Positions 58,961 through 64,000 of a stretch of DNA of 64,000 nucleotides are shown piece after piece (position 1 is the stretch's first letter; each line of letters opens with the position of its first letter). The notes below the pieces were generated by a model. That model was given only the letters and a program-made list of their open reading frames with translations, did no database searches and was not told the origin of the DNA. Made by a program: the position numbers and the translations under genes. Origin of the DNA: Planococcus sp. ISL-109 (GTDB lineage: Bacteria > Bacillota > Bacilli > Bacillales_A > Planococcaceae); contig NZ_JAGGPW010000029.1 in NCBI RefSeq assembly GCF_018613655.1, forward strand, positions 26,708 to 90,707. The letters run 5' to 3'.

Positions 58961-59673
58961 CAATTTTGTCCTCCCAGTCGAGATAAAATGAGTTCATAAG
59001 CATCGGTCAAGTTGCCGAGATTCCGACGAAATACGTCTTTATCGAGTTTTTGTTTCGTTTCCTTATCCCATAAGCGGCATGTGTCCGGTGAAATTTCGTC
59101 AGCCAGCAGGATTTCACCGTTTTCGTCACGGCCAAATTCGATTTTGAAATCGACCAAATCAACACCAATATCTTGGAAAAAGCCGATCAGCACCTTATTG
59201 ATAGTCCGTGCTTTGTCTTTCAGTGCAGCAACTTCCTGTTCTGTCGCAAGCGCCAGCATATCGACGTGGTCATCCGTAATAAGCGGATCACCGAGTTCAT
59301 CGTCTTTCAAGTAAAATTCCACAACCGGCTGTTGGATCACTTGGCCTTCTTCAAGTCCGAGGCGCTTTGCCATGCTGCCGGCGACGATATTGCGCACGAC
59401 GACTTCGATAGGAATGATGCTCACTTCGCGCACCAATTGCTCACGTTCAGACAATTGCTTCACGAAATGAGAAGCGATGCCGGCTTCTTTCAATTTTTCA
59501 AACAGCAAAGAGGTAATTTGATTGTTCAAACGCCCTTTGCCCGAAATCTCTTCTTTTTTCTCTCCGTTGAACGCAGTGGCGGAATCTTTATATTCCACCC
59601 AAAGAATGCCTTGCTCGTCCGTCTTATACAGACGCTTCGCTTTTCCTTCGTACAATAGCTGAGCTTTTTCCAT
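58960..59673 (-). CDS. purC: SAICAR synthetase
   Basis: A 237-residue enzyme joining CAIR and aspartate. LYEGKAKRLYKTD at the N-terminus, SATAFNGEKK, VEVVVRNIVAGSMAKRLG and DFKIEFGRD are signatures. It lies between purB and purS. Confidence 0.97.
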   Translation of the reverse strand: MEKAQLLYEGKAKRLYKTDEQGILWVEYKDSATAFNGEKKEEISGKGRLNNQITSLLFEKLKEAGIASHFVKQLSEREQLVREVSIIPIEVVVRNIVAGSMAKRLGLEEGQVIQQPVVEFYLKDDELGDPLITDDHVDMLALATEQEVAALKDKARTINKVLIGFFQDIGVDLVDFKIEFGRDENGEILLADEISPDTCRLWDKETKQKLDKDVFRRNLGNLTDAYELILSRLGGQN

Positions 59674-59688
59674 GATTGATGCCTCCGT

Positions 59689-60984
59689 TTAATTTAATCC
59701 GAGACGGTTGAAGATCATATCGACTTGTTGCAAGTGGTGGTTATAATCGAAGCAATCATCCAGCTCTTCTTTCGACAGCTGGGATGTGATCGTATCATTC
59801 GCTTCTACAACCTGACGGAAAGAAGTCTGCGTTTCCCATGCCTCCATCGCACAAGGCTGAACTGTATCATATGCAGCTTCACGTGCCATGCCTTTATCGA
59901 TCAGCGTGAGCAGTACGCGCTGTGAATAGATAAGCCCGAGTGTCGAATCCATATTGCGTTTCATATTATCCGGGAACACTGTCAAGTTCTTGACGATATT
60001 GCCGAAACGGTTGAGCATATAGTTCAAAGTGATCGTCGCATCCGGCAAAATGACGCGTTCTGCAGACGAATGCGAGATGTCGCGTTCGTGCCAAAGGGAA
60101 ACGTTCTCATACGCTGTCACCATATAACCGCGGATTAGACGTGCAAGGCCAGTCATATTTTCAGAACCGATCGGGTTGCGTTTATGCGGCATCGCTGATG
60201 ATCCTTTTTGTCCTTTCGCGAAAAACTCTTCCACTTCACGCGTCTCTGACTTCTGCAAGCCGCGGATTTCCGTCGCGAACTTTTCGATTGATGAGGCGAT
60301 CAACGCGAGCGTGCTCATATATTGTGCATGGCGATCACGCTGCAAAGTCTGTGTCGAGATCGGTGATGCGGCAATGCCTAAGTTTTTGCACACATATTCT
60401 TCGACAAATGGATCGATATTTGCATACGTTCCGACTGCACCGGACATTTTTCCCGTTTCAATCGACTTCGCAGCTGCTTCAAAACGCTCCAAATTACGCT
60501 TCATTTCCTCATGCCAAAGCGCCAATTTCAAACCGAATGTCGTCGGCTCTGCGTGGACACCGTGCGTACGCCCCATCATGACTGTCATTTTATGCTCTTT
60601 CGCTTTGGCAGCTAAAATGTCGATAAAATTCGTCAAATCTTTGCGCAGGATTTCATTCGCCTGCTTCAAAAGATACGACAGCGCCGTGTCGACAACATCC
60701 GTTGACGTCAGTCCGTAATGAACCCATTTGCGCTCTTCCCCAAGCGTTTCAGAAACCGCACGTGTAAAGGCAACTACGTCGTGACGTGTTTCTTCTTCGA
60801 TTTCCAAGATGCGGTCGACTGAAAAGCCTGCATTCTCCCGGATTTTCGCAACGTCTGCTTTCGGGATATCTCCGATTTCAGCCCATGCTTCACAAGCAAG
60901 AATTTCCACTTCCAGCCATGCTTGGTATTTGTTTTCTTCTGTCCAAATGGCACCCATTTCCGGGCGTGTATAACGTGCGATCAT
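59689..60984 (-). CDS. purB: Adenylosuccinate lyase
   Basis: A 431-residue tetrameric lyase acting on SAICAR and adenylosuccinate. The flexible signature loop [17 protein letters not shown] contains the catalytic Ser; [14 protein letters not shown] contains the catalytic His region. GGAGG lies nine bases before the ATG at 60984; the longer frame enters purK. Confidence 0.97.
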   Translation of the reverse strand: MIARYTRPEMGAIWTEENKYQAWLEVEILACEAWAEIGDIPKADVAKIRENAGFSVDRILEIEEETRHDVVAFTRAVSETLGEERKWVHYGLTSTDVVDTALSYLLKQANEILRKDLTNFIDILAAKAKEHKMTVMMGRTHGVHAEPTTFGLKLALWHEEMKRNLERFEAAAKSIETGKMSGAVGTYANIDPFVEEYVCKNLGIAASPISTQTLQRDRHAQYMSTLALIASSIEKFATEIRGLQKSETREVEEFFAKGQKGSSAMPHKRNPIGSENMTGLARLIRGYMVTAYENVSLWHERDISHSSAERVILPDATITLNYMLNRFGNIVKNLTVFPDNMKRNMDSTLGLIYSQRVLLTLIDKGMAREAAYDTVQPCAMEAWETQTSFRQVVEANDTITSQLSKEELDDCFDYNHHLQQVDMIFNRLGLN

Positions 60985-61000
60985 AATCAATATCCTCCAA

Positions 61001-62125
61001 TTATTCCAGCCAGATGCCGGATGCTTCGATTTCTGTAAGTGTTTGTTCAAGGTCTTCCGTCAAAATGGTCACATGCCCCATTTTGCGCTTGTGCTTTGCC
61101 TCATCCTTGCCGTATAGATGAATCGACCAGTCTGGGTAGTGCGCGATTTTTTTCGTCAGCGGCGCCACATGCTCTCCCAACACATTGACCATGACAGCCG
61201 AACTCCAAAGTTTCGGCTTGCGCAGCGGCCATCCACAAATGGCGCGGATGTGTTGGTGGAACTGGGAAATATTCGTCGCTTCGATTGAATAATGTCCCGA
61301 ATTATGCGGACGCGGTGCCAGTTCATTGACTAGGATTTCTCCATCCGCCAGCACGAACATCTCGACAGCCAGCGTTCCGACCATTTGCAAATGCTCGGCG
61401 ATTGCGTGTGCCGCTTGCTGCGCTTTTCGGATCGTTTCTTCATCAACCCGTGCAGGCACAATCGTTTGGTGCAATATATGATCTTTATGGATATTCTCGC
61501 CAATCGGCAAGATAGCCGTTTCGCCTAATGTGTTGCGCTGAATCACAACAGAGATTTCCATCGTGAAGTCAATAAATGCTTCTGCAACGCAATCCCCTGA
61601 TTGGAACAAAGATTGTGCTTCCTTGAGCTGATCTGCATGTTTGACGATTTGCTGGCCTTTGCCATCATATCCGCCTCTTGCCGTTTTCACGACAAACGGA
61701 TAATCCAAAGTGGCCGCTTGTTCTTGTAGCTGTTCGAACGTAGAAGCTTCTATATAATCCGCTACCGGTACACCGGCTGCACGAATCGCTTTTTTCTCGA
61801 TGATTCTATTTTGGGTAATGCCGATCAGTTCTGCGCCTTGAGGCACATAAGCAATTTCCGTCAAATGGCGAAGCCCGTCCACATCGATATTTTCAAACTC
61901 ATATGTGATGACGTCACTTACTTCCGCTAGCTCTTCCAATGCTTGTGCATCATTGAAGGGGGCCACGATTTGAATATCCGCTACTTGCCCTGTCGGAGAG
62001 TCCATTCCCGGATCCAAAACCGCAATTTTAAAGCCCGCTTCTTTGGCTGCCAAAGCCATCATGCGACCCAATTGGCCGCCCCCGATAATGCCGATTGTCT
62101 GTCCGGGCAAAATCGTTCTCGTCAT
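61001..62125 (-). CDS. purK: N5-carboxyaminoimidazole ribonucleotide synthase
   Basis: A 374-residue ATP-grasp enzyme using bicarbonate to make N5-CAIR from [38 protein letters not shown] and [16 protein letters not shown] are signatures. It overlaps purE as ATGA. Confidence 0.97.
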   Translation of the reverse strand: MTRTILPGQTIGIIGGGQLGRMMALAAKEAGFKIAVLDPGMDSPTGQVADIQIVAPFNDAQALEELAEVSDVITYEFENIDVDGLRHLTEIAYVPQGAELIGITQNRIIEKKAIRAAGVPVADYIEASTFEQLQEQAATLDYPFVVKTARGGYDGKGQQIVKHADQLKEAQSLFQSGDCVAEAFIDFTMEISVVIQRNTLGETAILPIGENIHKDHILHQTIVPARVDEETIRKAQQAAHAIAEHLQMVGTLAVEMFVLADGEILVNELAPRPHNSGHYSIEATNISQFHQHIRAICGWPLRKPKLWSSAVMVNVLGEHVAPLTKKIAHYPDWSIHLYGKDEAKHKRKMGHVTILTEDLEQTLTEIEASGIWLE

Positions 62126-62610
62126 ATCAAATCACCTGAGCTTTCCAAAACGGCTTCTGCAGTCCGCTCGCGTCTCGCTTGTAGCGCCTCAGCTGCCTGT
62201 TTATCGACAGTCCCTAAAATCTGTGCAGCAAGCAAGCCTGCGTTAATCGCGCCAGCTTTTCCGATAGCAACTGTTGCGACCGGCACACCACCCGGCATTT
62301 GAACGATGGACAATAATGAATCCAAGCCATTCAGCGCTTTTGATTGCACTGGAACGCCGATGACCGGCAAAGTAGTTTTCGCAGCGACCATTCCCGGAAG
62401 ATGGGCAGCACCACCAGCTCCGGCAATAATGACATGTAAGCCGCGACTTCTAGCTTCCTCAGCATAGCTGAACATCAAATCCGGTGTTCGATGCGCTGAT
62501 ATCACTTTCTTTTCATAACCGACCTTCAGTTCATCCAACACGTCGCACGCATGTTTCATCGTTTCCCAATCACTCGAGCTTCCCATAATAATGCCGATTC
62601 GCGGATCCAT
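62122..62610 (-). CDS. purE: N5-CAIR mutase (class I PurE)
   Basis: A 162-residue enzyme turning N5-CAIR into [32 protein letters not shown] (catalytic His) and [14 protein letters not shown] are typical. The first gene of the operon, downstream of promoter, riboswitch and terminator. Confidence 0.97.
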   Translation of the reverse strand: MDPRIGIIMGSSSDWETMKHACDVLDELKVGYEKKVISAHRTPDLMFSYAEEARSRGLHVIIAGAGGAAHLPGMVAAKTTLPVIGVPVQSKALNGLDSLLSIVQMPGGVPVATVAIGKAGAINAGLLAAQILGTVDKQAAEALQARRERTAEAVLESSGDLI

Positions 62611-62630
62611 TCAATAACCTCTCTTTCAAA

Positions 62631-62692
62631 AATAAAAAGCCCTCAAATAAACTGCTCACATGACGTGAAAAGCAGTTTACTTAAGGACTTTG
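62631..62692 (-). terminator. Attenuator terminator in the pur leader
   Basis: On the minus strand AAGTAAACTGCT ... AGCAGTTTATTT within a longer AAAGTCCT ... GAGGGCTTTTT forms a strong stem ending in TTTTTATTTTTG just before purE. It should form when the riboswitch binds its purine. Confidence 0.85.
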
Positions 62693-62760
62693 ATTCAACG
62701 AAATCATACGTGATGGCATAAAAAAGCACATCCTCCGTTATAAGTACCATAAGTTGCTTT

Positions 62761-62833
62761 CCCGCATAGTCCGGACATTTACGGTGTCCTGGTAGAGACG
62801 CAGAAGCCAATCCTTCTGCATATATGGGGTTTC
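62761..62833 (-). promoter_or_regulatory. Purine riboswitch aptamer (guanine type)
   Basis: Minus strand: CCCCATATATGCAGAAG, a P2 stem-loop GCAGAAGGATTGGCTTCTGC, the conserved TCTACC, then GGACACCGTAAATGTCC (P3) and GGACTATGCGGG closing P1. The C in GACTATG at the position that pairs with the ligand predicts guanine/hypoxanthine rather than adenine. Confidence 0.93.
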
Positions 62834-62840
62834 CTTATTA

Positions 62841-62869
62841 ATCATAACAAGATGGATCTAGTGCGTCAA
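62841..62869 (-). promoter_or_regulatory. Sigma-A promoter of the pur operon
   Basis: On the minus strand TTGACG (62864-62869) and TATGAT (62841-62846) are separated by exactly 17 bases; the aptamer begins about ten bases after the -10 box. Confidence 0.85.
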
Positions 62870-62875
62870 TGATAA

Positions 62876-62916
62876 AGTCGAACAATGTATAGTTTGTTTT
62901 ATTTAATGTTCGTGTT
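62876..62916. promoter_or_regulatory. Candidate PurR operator (paired PurBoxes)
   Basis: CGAAC (62879-62883) and its inverse GTTCG (62908-62912), each in AT-rich surroundings, lie just upstream of the -35 box. The B. subtilis PurBox is AWWWCCGAACWWT with an inverted partner ~17 bases away; here the cores match with one or two mismatches per box and about the right spacing. purR is not in the window. Confidence 0.6.
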
Positions 62917-62932
62917 TTATAGCCATCTTCTG

Positions 62933-63121
62933 CTATTTTTCGATTTTATTACCTTTAAACTTGATGATCTGGCGAACTGGTACAGGCTCCCCATTGATTT
63001 CTTCAAATAAAGGCTCTTCTTTTCGGCCAACAGCCATATAGCCTTCCTGCTTCATCCGGTCTAGGCAGTCTTCCAGCGTTTCGTGTTCCTGCACTTCAAA
63101 CCACAGCGTCTTTTTGCTCAT
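62933..63121 (-). CDS. yebG: NETI motif-containing protein
   Basis: A 62-residue small protein with the pattern WFEVQEHETLEDCLDRMKQEGY, the core of the NETI family, and a basic C-terminus. B. subtilis YebG lies likewise just upstream of purE. Function unknown. It shares direction with yebE and pur, but a separate pur promoter lies after it. Confidence 0.88.
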   Translation of the reverse strand: MSKKTLWFEVQEHETLEDCLDRMKQEGYMAVGRKEEPLFEEINGEPVPVRQIIKFKGNKIEK

Positions 63122-63144
63122 TTAAACAACCTACCTCTTTTCAC

Positions 63145-63651
63145 TTATTTTACCCAGAAACCGCCGTGAATCATCTTCGGTTCAAAAGCGGTGATAAAGG
63201 CTTTCGGATCGATATCTTTGATGATCCGATACAATTTCAGTTCCATTTTCCAGGGAACAAGATTTCTCATCGCATGCCGTTGGCGTCCCAATCCGTCACG
63301 CCGTAGTCTTTTTCGCGTAATTTCCGGGCAAATAACCACTTTCATCACTCGTGATAAAGTTGACTGCAATATAGCCAAGCGACATTTTCTTCTCGATTTT
63401 CGAACCGATGACAACGCCGGATTGCGGGATCCATAACTGGTCGTATAAGCGATCAAGTTCTGGATTTTGTCTAAATTGTCCAAAATTAATCCAAGTCCTA
63501 CTATTAATATAACCACTTCGACCATACTGACCAGCGCCGCTAAATAGTAGAAACCTTTCAGCGTCATAATCATGCGCACATTGAAGAATATGACATAAGC
63601 GATGTCGATCGAAAAGATAATCAACACCATTAAAAAAGGATTAATATCCAA
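63145..63651 (-). pseudogene. yebE: YebE (DUF2179/UPF0316) homologue with mutually compensating frameshifts
   Basis: The 168-codon frame is open, but only its ends match the family: DINPFLMVLIIFSIDIAYV ... IAYTTSYG at the start and MELKLYRIIKDIDPKAF ... IHGGFWVK at the end. In between, the expected sequence is in other frames: IGSKIEKKMSLGYIAVNFITSDE after ~63420, then KLREKDYGVTDWDANGM after ~63327, and the original frame returns near 63262 after a short deletion. Three losses, each shifting by one, add up to zero. The middle ~55 residues are thus out of frame; function is doubtful. Assembly error is possible. Confidence 0.75.
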
Positions 63652-63756
63652 GTTTTACAGCCTTTCTTTCGCAATTAAATTTCATATTAGGTCAATCAAA
63701 GCACGATTGCAAGAGGGTATAGACCTTGTTAGCGAAAACTCATAAAAAAATCCATA

Positions 63757-63795
63757 CAAAAAAGCCGCTACCAATGACGGTAACGACTTTCTTCA
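63757..63795 (-). terminator. Terminator of the rRNA operon
   Basis: On the minus strand GTCGTTACC ... GGTAGCGGC followed by TTTTTT, a few bases after the 5S rRNA 3' end. Confidence 0.85.
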
Positions 63796-63798
63796 TGT

Positions 63799-63913
<115 letters not shown>

Positions 63914-64000
63914 ACTGTATTAATTTGAAAGACAAGATTCATTATATCAATAATACCGATTTTTTTCAAGCTTTTTCTCAAAAAATCTAATCTTATTCTT

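Overview
The window looks like chromosomal DNA of a low-to-mid GC Gram-positive bacterium of the Bacilli, most likely Planococcaceae (Planococcus or a close relative). I infer this from the complete Bacillus-type purine operon in the order purE-K-B-C-S-Q-L-F-M-N-H-D, the yerA-yerB-yerC-pcrB-pcrA-ligA-camS-gatCAB block, mreBH, rlmCD, the tiny CydS subunit, strong AGGAGG-type ribosome sites, and two kinds of palindromic intergenic repeats of the sort I recall from Planococcaceae. No database search was possible, so the assignment rests on recognising families.

Left part (1-22,400): a metal P-type ATPase cut by the window edge, a YihY membrane protein, a YtxH-like protein, an AgcS amino-acid symporter, a translationally coupled FAD monooxygenase/methyltransferase pair, a psuK-psuG pseudouridine catabolic operon whose kinase carries its own helix-turn-helix, two separated M29 aminopeptidase paralogues, mreBH with a beta-carbonic anhydrase, pepF, map, thiT under a TPP riboswitch, an M20 peptidase with a hairpin between its Shine-Dalgarno and start codon, a GDSL hydrolase and a YfmL-like helicase.

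Middle part (22,400-36,350): accessory and decaying. A TetR regulator and a DHA2-type efflux pump lie head to head and are both truncated at one point, the scar of a single deletion. Further on are a frameshifted methyltransferase, an AAC(3)-I-type acetyltransferase with an in-frame amber stop, and a QW-motif (toroid-fold) protein broken by several frameshifts. Between these lie intact amidase, FbpA-like, DUF1801 and flavodoxin-like genes. Then come rlmCD, a possible IS200/IS605 right-end remnant, the cydABS operon, a Nudix gene, dgkB and a thioredoxin-fold gene without CXXC. An 800-bp gene-free stretch with a repeat precedes gatB.

Right part (36,350-64,000): a conserved housekeeping block, all on the minus strand: gatCAB, camS, ligA, pcrA, pcrB, yerC, yerB, yerA, a GNAT gene and the twelve-gene pur operon. 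The pur leader has a candidate PurR operator, a sigma-A promoter with 17-bp spacing, a guanine-type purine riboswitch and a terminator. Upstream are yebG (NETI protein), a yebE homologue whose three frame-shifting lesions together restore the frame, and a 5S rRNA gene closing an rrn operon that enters from the right.

I found no CRISPR array, prophage, tRNA gene or clearly new defence system. The strongest leads for something undescribed are the HTH-kinase with its palindrome, the monooxygenase/methyltransferase cassette, the start-site hairpin at 17,572, and the structured element at 30,640-30,755.
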